64,000 bases of DNA from Capitulum mitella. Its lineage: Eukaryota > Arthropoda > Thecostraca > Pollicipedomorpha > Pollicipedidae. The translations under genes were made by a program, and so were the position numbers. The stretch spans positions 3,841,161 to 3,905,160 of the forward strand of contig CP099851.1 in assembly GCA_030062745.1 (NCBI GenBank), given 5' to 3'. How positions within the stretch are numbered: position 1 is the stretch's first letter; each line of letters opens with the position of its first letter. This document shows positions 1 through 10,968 of the stretch, piece after piece. The notes under the pieces were generated by a model. It worked only from the letters and a program-made list of their open reading frames with translations, ran no database searches and was not told the DNA's origin.

Positions 1-1072
1 CCGTTCAGCTGACTGTGATGACGTCGCAATTTTCCGCCAATCCCCTACCATGTCCACCGATTCCTCGTTATCTGCCACAGACGTCCACCCGAGGTGAATT
101 TTCGTCATGCGAGAAGGCCAGCTGACTAAACGACAGTGCTTCCACATGGTTTTCAGTTGAAAAAACACAAAGCGCTAAAAAAACTGTTCGCCGACCGCAG
201 AAAAGGATATGTTGACATGAAACCATGGCCACTTAATTTTGTTTATTGCGAAGTCGGAAAAGACCCCTTTAAGATGACCAAACTGAGCTCCGTTAAAATC
301 ATTAAGTCCACCGAAACATAGCTGAAACCATTTTCGTGTCCACCTCAGTCAAAAGTAGGACTACACCTCTCCTAACAGTAACTTCGTACATCCATGCTTT
401 GAAATGCCAATGTTTTCCTATTTGCATCGGATAATCATCACTAGCTATTTGATTATTGCGGTCTGAAATGCACGAATTTCCTACATTACAACGGGAACCG
501 GGTTTTTCCCATTCCTCTTTGTAAGAGCTTTTTAAAATGGTGCGGCATGACATATTTTAAGCAACTTTCACCTAGTTAGAAATCGACTGAAATTCTGCTA
601 TATTTGTAAGTCCCCGTCGGCGCCACGTTTTTACGCCGACGGGGACCAGCCTCCCAGTCATCAAGTTAAAACAGTAAAGAAGCCTTTCTGTCAGGGTCGA
701 GTACAGCAAGTGGGATTCAGCGTGCACTGTAGTTAATTAAATAGCCGTAGTGTCAGGGAACTTTGTAACAGCCATCTATACTTACCAAAACAGCTTGTTT
801 GTGGGGCTAGGTGCCTTAAATGATGGTGCCATCGCAAATTGACCATTATGAAACCAAAGGCCTAACGTCTTTACGCTGTTTGTCGGCCACGACAGCTGCG
901 AGGAACGTGAGATTTTACATGATAACTGAATCCCACACGCATACTGAAAAGTGCTCGCCCTGAAATTAGTGCGAGGTCTTCCTTATTATGTACCGATTGG
1001 ATCTCCAATGTCGGGGCCAAGACCGGGGGACATCGACTGAAGCACTGTCGGTTGAGGCTCGGAGCGGTGAAG
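1..1072. other. 5' flank of the first lectin gene, no gene seen
   Basis: I see no supportable coding region here. Short open frames have no recognisable motifs and mixed composition. At about 616-644 a short GC-rich inverted repeat occurs (cccgtcggcgcc ... ggcgacgggg type). The last 100 bases before position 1073 become GC-rich and are probably the 5' UTR or proximal promoter of the lectin-like gene, but no clear TATA box or initiator can be called. Confidence 0.4.
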
Positions 1073-1738
1073 ATGCGGTCGGCGCTGCTGCTGCCGCTGC
1101 TGGCCGCCCGGGCGGTGCTGGCGCTGGGCGAGCAGCTGTACGTGACGAGGGAGGTGACGCGTGCCCAGACGCCGCTGCAGCGTCTGGAGAACACAACGGC
1201 CGCCTTATGCGGCATGGCCTGCCTGCGGCGGCCAACCTGCCTCAAGTGGAGCCACGACCCAGGCTCGGCCGAGTGCATGCTGTGGCCGCTGCACTCGGCC
1301 GACAACCCGCTGACGTCCACCAACCACACGCTCCACCAGCGCCGCTACCCGCACGGCTACGTCCCCTTCGAACAGGACGGCGTGGCCTACCGTTTCCACA
1401 CGAAGCGCACCGTGGGCGGACCCGTGCTGATCGAGCTCTGCCTGGAGGACGATCCGCACTCGCTGCCAGCCTTTCCCACGACCGACCAGCAGCTGGACTT
1501 CTTGAAGACGCAAACCTACACCGGCAGGAAGTGGCTCAGCATTAACGACCTGGAAACGGAGCGCGTTTACAAGGATCTTTTCAACCGGAGAAACGTGACC
1601 ATGACACGGTACCCGCATGGAACTGGAATCTATTCGTTTCACAGTACCAACTACGATTGTGTTCCACTGATGAGGAGCTATGGAGTTCTCAACAGAGAAT
1701 GTTCTACATATTCGTATGTCTGCGAATACTGGATGTAG
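1073..1738 (+). CDS. Secreted C-type lectin-like protein (PAN-like region + one divergent CTLD)
   Basis: A 221-residue protein. I chose the ATG at 1073 because it opens directly into a signal peptide (MRSALLLPLLAARAVLALG); the open frame runs 21 bases further upstream, but only from a TTG. After the signal, residues about 20-70 hold a short cysteine region with CGMACLRRPTCLKWSHD and a later C, resembling a PAN/apple half-domain. The C-terminal half ends in a C-type lectin-like pattern: LCLEDD ... DFLK ... KWLSIND, a cysteine in YDCVPL, then a final RECSTYSYVCE. The calcium/sugar motifs EPN or QPD and WND are absent, so carbohydrate binding is doubtful. NTT, NHT and NVT are possible glycosylation sites. 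The coding part has no intron. It shares its PAN-plus-CTLD plan with the two lectin genes downstream. Secretion is inferred from the signal peptide; ligand unknown. Gene call strong, family assignment moderate. Confidence 0.8.
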   Translation: MRSALLLPLLAARAVLALGEQLYVTREVTRAQTPLQRLENTTAALCGMACLRRPTCLKWSHDPGSAECMLWPLHSADNPLTSTNHTLHQRRYPHGYVPFEQDGVAYRFHTKRTVGGPVLIELCLEDDPHSLPAFPTTDQQLDFLKTQTYTGRKWLSINDLETERVYKDLFNRRNVTMTRYPHGTGIYSFHSTNYDCVPLMRSYGVLNRECSTYSYVCEYWM

Positions 1739-2211
1739 GCCTGAAGATCAGACTATCTCTCTCAGGCTACGCTTAATGCAAGATGTTCTCCCGTATGTTG
1801 TTTGAAAAACACGTCCATGTTTTTTGAACACAATATTTTCATTATTGCTTCAAGTCAACATATACATAAAATGCCTATGTCGTAGTCGTGGGTCTAAGAG
1901 CTATGTCAAAGCATTAGTCTATGCCGAGGTTTTAATATTATTCATAGTTATGAGCCTTAAATGGTGAGGCAGCTTGTTCGGAAGTGATGTTCATAGTAGG
2001 CCTTGGATCATGGATTTTGTTTGTTTCGTAGATTTCTGAAGGACACCGGACCCAACCTATATTTTGATATTTCATCATGGGACATGCAGGCGTGGACCGT
2101 ACTGGAACGCCAGAAAACCTTATCGGGCCTACTGAGTGCCTTTTTTAGAAAATGACGCCAATGACGAGTTGCAGAATTCTGGTAAGTTCCATCCCTGCCC
2201 TTACTGGGGTT
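1739..2211. other. 3' flank of lectin gene, AT-rich
   Basis: AT-rich spacer, presumably containing the 3' UTR of the preceding gene. No strong AATAAA signal close to the stop codon. No other gene seen. Confidence 0.35.
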
Positions 2212-3419
2212 TTGACGCTATTCCCGGCAGAGGGAGGCTGAATCCGCCCCCGTCGGGTTTTTTGCTTGCCAATGGCAGGACTTTTGACAAAATTTCACGA
2301 AGCTTGGCGACTTTTCCTAGCTATTCTTTCCAGGTACTATGATAACATTTCGTAATTCTTTTTTGCCCAGGGACGGAGCCAGGCAACGTGTTTAAGACCA
2401 GACCGTTTTTGGCCATGTTGAGGGTAGAAGGAAAATGATCGCCAAAAGCAGAGTTTTAAAGATAGAACTTAAAACTTTATATGAATGTATAGCTAAATAA
2501 TTGGGCAATGAGCAGATGTAATTTTGTTTATCTGAGGTCATTTTACAAGGTCAGGTCAAGGTTAAAAATCAAAATTTGTTTTTTTCACTATAATTTCGGC
2601 ACCGTTTTTTCAACTGCCAAACCCGGAATACAAATGACGTAGAAGGTTGCCTTCTACTTGTGTATCAAGTTTCAGCTTGATATCAGGTCGGGTCACGGAG
2701 CTATGACTTAAAATGTCAGTGCGCGAACCCTATGTCGCAATAGCCATAAAATGAAATTTTTGAAGTAGAATGAATTCAAATGATTGGAAACGTTTACAGA
2801 TAATATTAAATGCACACGAGATCATTCCAAGTGACCCCAAGGTCACTGGAGGTCATTTAAGGTCAAAGGTCACAAGTTGATTTGAGAAACGTGTGACCAT
2901 GACAGTTCCCCCTTTTTCATGTCCCTGGCACCGCCTATGCTAACATTATACAAACATTGTAATGCGATTTGCACTTCTTTAGTATAACATGACTAGCAGA
3001 AGCCAAAAAAGGGTGTTTGCCTCTTTTGTTAATTCAGTCGTTAGAAAACCAATCCCCCTATTTTTGAAACCCTGTGGACGCCCATGAATTTTCTCGAAAT
3101 TTCAGATTTACGGACCCATGGTAAAAGCCTTATTAATAATCTCTTGATTCATGCCAGTTTCATCGAAATCGGTCGATAAACAACGGAGTTATAAGAAGTC
3201 CAAAAGTGCCCTCCATTTTGACATTTTTGACCCCCTGTATCCACAAATTTCAAAATTTTGAAAATTTCTTTTTATAAGAATGTAGTTTACGTCACGACAA
3301 ATCGATTGCCGTTTGTTGCGATGAAATCGGACAGGTAGTTCTCGAGATCTCAGGGGGGGCGAATCCGCCCCCGTGCCGGGAATCGACCATACCGTCTAGC
3401 CCTTCGGGAATAGGGTTAA
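2212..3419 (+). mobile_element. Family A TTAA element, copy A1 (MITE-like)
   Basis: About 1.2 kb repeat. The left end reads TTGACGCTATTCCCGG (TTAA boundary mutated) and the right end CCGGGAATAGGGTTAA, so the termini are inverted repeats of TTAACCCTATTCCCGG. Just inside each end is a G-run/C-run hairpin around 'gaatccgccccc'. The interior shares a conserved block order with the other A copies, including AGGTCAAAGGTCA at 2860-2872. There is no transposase frame, so this is a non-autonomous element. The piggyBac-like label rests on TTAA ends and a CCCT terminus. Confidence 0.75.
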
Positions 3420-3629
3420 TGTTTTTAAATGATCCCGCTTGCTCAGTGAGGCTTTGTCTTTTCAGGGGTCAATTTTAAGCTCTATGGCGGCGTGAGCGGA
3501 CAAGAACGCCGTGATGGGGCGGGCAAATAATTCCTAAAATAAAAGGAGATGACCCTATAAAGGTACCTATGGTTGGTCCAAACGAAGGCATTGTGCACAT
3601 CTTTAAACATTTTGCTTTCATAGGAATAT

Positions 3630-4971
3630 TTTGGCTATTTTTGAAATGCCAAACCCAGAATAATCTGACGTGAAAGGATGTCCTCTACCTATGTACCAAG
3701 TTTCAGGTTGATATCGGTTCGGGTCACTGAGCTATGACCTAAAATCTCAGTGCGCGTACCGTATTCACGATTTAAGTCGATAGTAGCGCCTCTAGCGGCC
3801 ATCCGGGTAAACTGTTCATGTAGGATGGTCAGCGCCTGGATCAGCGCCACATATTCCGGTGCGGCGGGTTGGAACGAAGATTGTCGGCATTTCGTTTGGA
3901 TTCTTCCCGTTAGAAAGCAAGAAATTGCCGATGAACGTTGAGGACAACAAGAAAGTTCCTTGGTGAAAGAAATCCCACACAAATGGGTGTGTTCCACACA
4001 GCAGAATTAGCAGAGCCGCAGGAACTCCTCCACAGTTGGGGGGGGGGGCAAAAAAGCATTTTAGGTAAATTCTTTCCGGTTAATGCACATATGGTTGATT
4101 AAATTTTTAAACGTTGGAGAAGCTGCCCCTTTTCCTCCCGCCTGTCGCGCCCTTGGACTATCACGGAAGGGATGGAGTGCTGAGTTTCCATTTGTTCCCG
4201 ATGCACAAACCTCTGCTAAAGGCAATGCAGTATTGGGACGGTGGATGCAGGTTAAAAAAGTACTTGCGTGCAAGAGTACATTTTAGATGATTCTTTTCTT
4301 GCAGCTCCCATTTGCCTATAATGTTAAATGACATTTTACATGAGGGCGCCCTATGGCAACTACCCAGAATCTTCTGCCATGGTCACAGAGACAGAGACCC
4401 CAGCGCCATCCTTGCATTGCATCGTGATGTTCCATGATGCGTCAGTGTAAACAAAATCTGAAGCCACTGATTACTGATAGATTTTTGTGTGTGTGTGTAA
4501 TGGATAAATGACAGAATACATTTTATACTTAGGGAAGGGGCAAATCAGCGACCTGCACTAGCCCCATTTTTTGCAGGCAGTGCAATTGTAATGGATGGTT
4601 GAGACTCATGGGTGTCGTTTTCCATACTTTTGGAGGGGGCTGAGCAATTCCAATTCTCATTTAAACAACTCCAATAATCATCTGAGCCTCCCAATGTTTT
4701 ATCACACCTCAGAAATGGAACATAGATAGGTGCAACAGATTATTATGGGCAGGCTGACATGCAAAATGATCAATTTACCAGTTAAATACAATCATTGAAT
4801 AGCGGTATACACATACGAGCCCTTGAATATACATCACGTCTGGAGATTTCTGAAATTTCTTGGGGGAGGGGTTTACATAGGATTTCAGACTGATCATTTC
4901 CCGTCATTGTCATATGTCTAATGCCAAAATCCCTGAATAGGGGGGCTCTGACTCACAGGATCGCCAGACAT

Positions 4972-5046
<75 letters not shown>

Positions 5047-6253
5047 CTCTACTTTAAACGTGATTGTAAGAATCAAAAAAGGGAAAATGAAAATTACCGT
5101 CAGTCAAAATAAAGTGGCCAAAATCTGTTGACAAATTTACTTGGGGGGGGGGGGAGTTTGGTTGTTGGGCACCTCGGCTAGGCCCTCCAAATCACGCACA
5201 CAAAACGGCACCTCTGTCGTGGCTAATGCATTTGAATAAATAATGGCTGATTTGAATAAAAGCTGCTGATTAATGCCGATAAGCTTTTGACGGAGATACG
5301 ATGTCTGAGCGCTTAAGGGAAGGATCTTCATTTCCTCCTCTTTTCTGTCAAGAATGCCGCATTCTGTGATATGCCCAGACTTGAGCACTGTTTCCCCTCC
5401 CTGCCAGCAACGTCGACGATCGCCAACATGTTTCGCAATGTCCCAAGTGTCCACAGAAAAGTCGCCACCACCCGGCATGCCATCGTCCGTCCTGACTCTT
5501 CACCGCATCATCGTACATAACGGTCTGCGATCGCGCGGAAATGCCGCGACCTGCGCGCCATCTGTTGGACACTTAAAACGCAAATATTACAACAGCTGTA
5601 AAATGGGGTTTTAGAAACAGAGTGAATTAAAATGTTTGGAATCGTTTCCAGATACACTAAATGCATACGAGATCATTTCAAGTGACTTTAAGGTCATCAG
5701 AGGTCATTTAAGGTCAAAGGTCGTAAGTTGGTCTGAAGAACATGTGACCATAACAGTTCCCCATTTTTATGTCCCTGGCACCGCTTATGCTCACATAACA
5801 CAAACATTGTAATGCGATTTGTATTTCTTCAGCACAACACGACTAGCACAAGCGGAAAGGTGCTTTGAACTTTTCGTTAATTCAATTTTTTTACTAATAC
5901 TCCTATTTTCCAAGCCCTGTGAACGCCTATGAGTTTTCTCAAAATTTCAAATGCATGGTCAAGGGTAGAAGTCCCGTCCATAATCTCTCCGTTCATCCCA
6001 ATTTCATAAAAATCGGTCCATAAGCAACGGAGTCATAAAGAGTCCATTTTAAATTTTTTGCCCCCTATATCCACCCTTTTCAAAATTTTGAAAACTTCTT
6101 TTTCTAAAAATGTAGTTTACGTCGGGGCAAAGCGATTGCCGTTTCCTGCGATGTAATCAGATGTGTAGTTTTCGAGATCTCGGGGGGGGGCTCCGAATCG
6201 GCCCCCGTGCCGGGAATCGGCCATACCGTCTAGCCCTCCGGGAATAGGGCTAA
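3630..6253 (+). mobile_element. Family A element copy A2, left-truncated and interrupted
   Basis: The block 3630-3775 matches the left-central part of A1 ('aaatgccaaacccagaataa' through 'ctcagtgcgcgtacc'). The homology stops and resumes at about 5595-6253 ('gagtgaattaaaatg' through the terminal 'gggaatagggctaat'). The roughly 1.8 kb between is unrelated to A and is either an insertion or a rearrangement. It holds a TA microsatellite and several G-runs but no supportable gene. The terminal TTAA has become CTAA. Confidence 0.65.
4972..5042. repeat. (TA)n microsatellite
   Basis: About 70 bases of nearly pure TA. The Ile-Tyr open frame over it is a repeat artefact. Confidence 0.97.
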
Positions 6254-6514
6254 TGTTTTGCAGTCAACGTCACGTCAAAGCCATAAAACATAAAGACATT
6301 TGTACCTCCTCACTCATTAAATGCTTTAATACCTTCAAACTAGACTGTCATTGAGCAAAGTCAATTGAAAATCGCATAGCTGCACTCGTTACGATTAATC
6401 CCCAGACAGTACATATTACAGGACTGACATCATTATGCATCATTTCCAGTGGCATAATACTAGGTGACTATGCATGAGCGTTCATTGCTGAAAGACAGCA
6501 GAGGGTAAGTAGCT

Positions 6515-7945
6515 GAACGCCGTCGCCACTCTAGAGTTCCTGGGCGCTGGCTGAGCGTTTGGCTTTGGTGGCGGACGGTTGTGTTTCAGCAGAGCTGTGA
6601 TGTGGCTGCTACTGATCCTGCTGCCCCTGTCCTCCTGCTTTACCATCGACCAGTTCAAGCTGGAGAAGGGCACCTTCACCAGGCCAGCCTTCTCCTCGTC
6701 GCCGGCGGCTGGACTTCAAGAGTGCGCGGCCCGCTGCGGCCGGCTGACGCCCGAGTATTGTGACGGCTTCAGGTACGGACCGGACCGGCTGTGTGAGCTG
6801 CTGGTGGAGCCGGACCACTGCCTGGTCGCCGACCGTCCAGCTCAGAAGGACCAAAGTTCCAGCTATTCCCGTCGGGCGGGCACCAGAATAACGGACCTCT
6901 GCGCCCCTGGCTGGATCGCCTTCAACGGCAGCTGCTACTTCAGGACCCAGGAAATGACCGATGGCAATAGCACCCATCAAGCATGCCTCAACCTGAGCTT
7001 ATGCTCCAAGCCAGCCTCCTTAAACGACGATCTGGAGTTGGCGTTCCTAATGCATCACTCCAGCCGACCCAACGAATCCGAGTGGATTGGACCTGTTCGA
7101 AGCTCAGGCTCGTCCTGGCGGAATCCAGATGACACCATCTTCGTGCCATCCCTAGAAATGCGTGGCTCGCCGAGTGATGCTTTCGTCTGCATGAACCTTC
7201 CTCACAAGTTCATAAAGATACACCTAGTCCAGCGGTCCTGTGCTTCCTCGAGGCCCGTCGTGTGCGAGGAGCGGCAGCCAACTCATCTGCTGAGCGGATG
7301 TCCCGCCGGCTGGCTGCAAATTGTCCAGCACTGCTACCTGCTGGTCTCCGAACCAATGACCTTCGACGATGCGGACCAGCACTGCGGCCGGCTGGCGGAC
7401 GGCTCTCGACTGGGCCACCCAACTGAGCCGGGCATGGCCGCCATCCTCGCCGCCTACGCAAAACAGACGGCCGGCATCGGTATCTTCTGGGTTGGGCTGC
7501 AAGACAAAAATGTAGAGGGCAGCTGGCACAGTCTGGACGGATCGCCTTCGTTTATTGCCTGGGACTCCACACATGCTGTTGAACCAAATGGAGGACGTCG
7601 CGAAAACTGCGCAGCTATCAGAGTGTCAACCGCTCTGATCTTGGATACAACCTGTGATTCTCGTCGGCCGTTCCTCTGTCACGTGGCTTTCCGCACAACG
7701 TGAGAAGGTCACAGAAGACTGCAACTACGGGATTTGGCCTTGGTCTCGACCTGGAACTCGATTTTGACCCTGTACTCGACATACCTGGCTTTTGACACCA
7801 TATGCAGCGTCACATTGCTATGCTTGTGTTGCTTGGCGTCAGGTACAGCTAAAATGGAACGTCTGGAGGCGTGCATCTGCGGGGGTTCCTTCACTTGTGT
7901 GACAGTGTCCGGCACCCGAATCAGCCCGTCGATAGATGGCGGTGC
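6515..7945 (+). repeat. Left arm of the inverted lectin-gene duplication
   Basis: Homology with the reverse complement of about 22784-24205 extends beyond the coding sequence on both sides. Upstream, both have 'ggtggcggacggttgtgtt' before the ATG. Downstream, both share a roughly 240-base 3' segment ending at 'tcgatagatggc'. The boundaries are my estimate from reading both copies. Confidence 0.85.
6600..7703 (+). CDS. Secreted two-CTLD lectin with N-terminal PAN-like region (copy 1)
   Basis: A 367-residue intronless coding region. The ATG at 6600 gives signal peptide MWLLLILLPLSSC; the frame continues 21 bases upstream only from a TTG, and the preceding ttgtgtttcag could be a 3' splice site, so a 5' UTR exon is possible. 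Residues about 35-80 form a PAN-like cysteine region (CAARCGRLTPEYCDGF, LCELL, DHC). CTLD1 spans about residues 105-225 (LCAPGWIAFNGSCYF ... EWIGPV ... VVCEE); CTLD2 spans about 230-365 (GCPAGWLQIVQHCYLL ... FWVGLQDK ... EPN ... ENCAAI ... CDSRRPFLCHV). CTLD2 keeps WVGL and the mannose-type EPN motif but lacks WND, so calcium-dependent sugar binding is possible but unproven. A near-identical inverted copy lies at 23018-24121. A role in secretion and recognition, such as immunity, is inferred only from the family. Confidence 0.9.
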   Translation: MWLLLILLPLSSCFTIDQFKLEKGTFTRPAFSSSPAAGLQECAARCGRLTPEYCDGFRYGPDRLCELLVEPDHCLVADRPAQKDQSSSYSRRAGTRITDLCAPGWIAFNGSCYFRTQEMTDGNSTHQACLNLSLCSKPASLNDDLELAFLMHHSSRPNESEWIGPVRSSGSSWRNPDDTIFVPSLEMRGSPSDAFVCMNLPHKFIKIHLVQRSCASSRPVVCEERQPTHLLSGCPAGWLQIVQHCYLLVSEPMTFDDADQHCGRLADGSRLGHPTEPGMAAILAAYAKQTAGIGIFWVGLQDKNVEGSWHSLDGSPSFIAWDSTHAVEPNGGRRENCAAIRVSTALILDTTCDSRRPFLCHVAFRTT

Positions 7946-8499
7946 CATCGATTGCCGAACTGTTCGAATGCAGAGGAATTGTTTCATCCGTTGTGGATGT
8001 AAAAGTCCGTGGCTCGGCCCTTCAGGGGCCGAGTTTCCAGGTACCATTTCTACCATTTCCATTAGCTACCTACCATTTCGAACACACCTGCATGAAATAG
8101 TCATTGCAATATGGCACGAGAATTTCAGATTTCAGATCATTCGTGCAATGTTGGGTCCCTTTTCGAAAAAGTGATCGTCGGACGCTTAATCAATATGGGA
8201 CTCGCATATATCGAATTTAAACGAAATGTGCCATAATTCTCATAGCAGCTTATAGCGCTTCTTGAAACATAAGAGCAAAGGTAAGCATTCAGCACTCGAA
8301 ACTACCACCGCCTGTAGGACTGCGCTTGGTTCCTCGCTTTGCTTGCCCCCTCACGTCGTGTGAATCGTCTTAATAAACTGATGTTCCAACGACCTTAGAA
8401 ATCTTAAACAATCACATCTTTTCGCTTGAGGTCTTTTGAGTCTCCGGTAAAAGATAATGCCACGGGCGTAGAAGGCTCTTCATGGCACTGGGAGCATTG

Positions 8500-8553
<54 letters not shown>

Positions 8554-8661
8554 ATTGATATAAATCTATTTCTATGACATTTTTGCGGCGCTGATGATCT
8601 GTTTTTCCTCACATCGGAAAAACACGACTTATCTTCCACGTATTGGTATTCGAGTTGCATA
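7704..8661. other. 3' flank of lectin copy 1
   Basis: The first 240 bases are shared with the other lectin copy and are probably 3' UTR. A possible polyadenylation signal AATAAA occurs at 8372-8377. The remainder is AT-rich with a TA microsatellite and no supportable gene. Confidence 0.4.
8501..8551. repeat. (TA)n microsatellite
   Basis: About 50 bases of pure TA dinucleotide. Confidence 0.97.
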
Positions 8662-9365
8662 TTAACCCTCGCCGGATTCGCACCGACAACGAAAAAGGGG
8701 AAACTGGGGTGGTAGGCATTCACCTCGCCATTGAGTCTCTAATTAAGTTAGCGCCTCGGGACGAAAACAATCAAAAGCCGGAATCAGGCAACCAAGGAAC
8801 CAAGGAATCAAAAACAGTGCCCTGGTCGACTCCGTCAGGTCAACCAATGACCTCGTAAGTCAGGCCAAACTTCATACTTGGGAACTATAAATCAATTTCC
8901 CGGAGTTAAAAACAACACATTTGGGTGACTGATCGGCCTAAAATCGTCGCCTGTATCATATTCAGTGACAAAAAGTAGTACAGGGACGTTCTAAGATTAA
9001 AAAGGGCAATCTTTGGCCACTGACCTTATATGGCCTTGAAAAGGTCATTCAAGTCTCTTAAGTGACCTGTTCGCATGTGGACTACCAATATAAACCGAAG
9101 TCATGCCTGTCATCTGTCTTTACGCATATCTGTTGCCATAAAACAGTAAAAAGAAACGAAATTTGGAGCAACAATCGTTCTGTAAGCCTTTGACGTCATA
9201 ACTTGGTGACTTGAGATGCCTTGAGACCATCCTTGTTCCAAAATATGCGCAACGAGCGCATCGTCAGCTATGACAAATTTCATGGCGCTGTCGTGCGCCG
9301 TTTTGCCGTGGTCCCTGAAATACGGCTTAGGGGACTTCATCCGGCCTTCGCCTAACAAGGGTTAA
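8662..9365. mobile_element. Family D TTAA-bounded element, copy D1
   Basis: About 0.7 kb segment starting TTAACCCTCGCCGG and ending AACAAGGGTTAA, so it has a TTAACCC-type inverted terminus like families A-C. Ends just inside differ (ctcgccggat / ggcgaaggccgg) but are partly complementary. No coding capacity. The family call rests on one clear copy plus a similar left end at 34664, so it is tentative. Confidence 0.45.
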
Positions 9366-10968
9366 GCAACTTATATGGGCGACTCTTCACTAAAATTAAG
9401 AAGAAAATGAAACTGAGGGAAGGAGAGAGTCATATGGGCCACTGAAGGAAGTTCGGAGACATCAAGCGCTTCAGACACACATCTGCAGCGTAGGTAACAT
9501 CGTAGACGGGGAGAAATATTCCAGTCAGCTAAGTGGAAAGGGAGGAGCACTACTACAACTGCTAGTCTGCTGGGAGCACAAAAAATTACCAGCAATGAAT
9601 TGTTGGCCGTATCGTCTCTTTGCTCTAAAATTACCCACAGCCCGGCCTCCTTTGTCGGGCCCGTGGCTTATGAACCCGCCAAAAGCCTCGATAATTGTAA
9701 GCCGCACAAAAAGGCGAAAATACCAGTAGAAATACCTTGTAGACACTGGAAGAAAGCTCTGAAAGTTTTCAAATCACGTTAATATTAAGGTCACCACAGG
9801 TTACTAACGATAGAATCCCCTGTTTTTTTTTTGACATTTTTGACAAAAGGCTTTTATGATTATGTGCTGTACATGGGTTCAAAAGGGTTATTAGTAAAAA
9901 AAAGACCTGATATATTTATGTAGTCCAAAAAGGGCACCTCACATCAAATCTAGCCATTTCAGAGAAGTTGAAATGACTGCAATTTGTGCTTTTCTTTATT
10001 TTTTTTTTGGAAGGACGAATCGCGTTCTTTGTATAATCATGCGTGCACTTTTCTGATGGAACACGCCAAAAACTGTCTGGTGCGCATATGAAGTCTGAGC
10101 AACCATTTTAATGCTATTTCTCTGAGAGGAGAAATTTCCCCCCATTCCCCCCAGCGTTTTATGCTTGCTCATTCCGAAGTGAATGAGTCACATTTCTGAG
10201 ACTTTTCTGACTTTCACATTTCTGAGGTGACGTTTCCTAACTTTCGTTTTTCACGCCTTTCAAACCTGCAGTGCACTGAGAGGCGGTTCCAGTGAGGGTT
10301 TTAGGGAGGCATGTTTTGACATTTTTGGATGCCTTGGTCAGGCACGCGGCATGCTTATTCAGACGGAGTAAGGAGTTTGCAACCCTTCACTCGGGTATTT
10401 GACTGACTAATAATCGAGCTTACTGCAAACATCTCTGAAAGGTGCATATGCGCCTAACTAGCCACAACTCGTTAAAACAGCACAGTGCGCATTGAGAGGT
10501 TTCAGTTATCTTTGCGAAAAGCGACATGGAGCACAAGCCAATATGCAATCACAAACAAGCTCGGCAAACCAAACGCACAATACAATCCGAACTGATTCGC
10601 ATACACGCGACCTAGCCTGAACGGACTCATAACGCGGCAGCAGTCTGCAGCTGAAGCTGTAATTCACCGACAATGAACGAAAATCTGACAAATAACTCAG
10701 CTCTTCCCACGGGATGCGGCTAGGAAATTACTACCGTTACCAATACCATAAACACGGCACGGCTCTCAGGCTCTCACCAGATGACGCCCAGTCACCCGTC
10801 GCCCAGCCGGCAGACATGTTCGGAACCACCGTCAGAGCCGACAGCTCTGGAGCAGGAGACGGTCCAGCCGACAGCACTCGACTTCGCTGGCTCCTGTATG
10901 CCATCATCATCACACATTTTCATTCTGGAACTAAAATGGCACAATGCCTGATGGAGACGTGGTTACCT
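9366..10968. other. Intergenic, nothing recognised
   Basis: AT-rich with short homopolymers. Open frames under 95 codons show no domain and no codon bias. No RNA gene seen. Confidence 0.4.

Noticed and set aside
988..1642. Long frames in other phases over the first lectin gene
   Set aside because: Shadows caused by GC-rich coding sequence; only the 1073 frame has a signal peptide and CTLD pattern.
6609..7574. Alanine/arginine-rich antisense frames over both lectin genes
   Set aside because: Antisense shadows of GC-rich codons, mirrored in both copies.
8412..8723. IYIYIY-containing frames at the TA microsatellites (also at 4921, 24613, 41175, 61686)
   Set aside because: Produced by (TA)n translation only.
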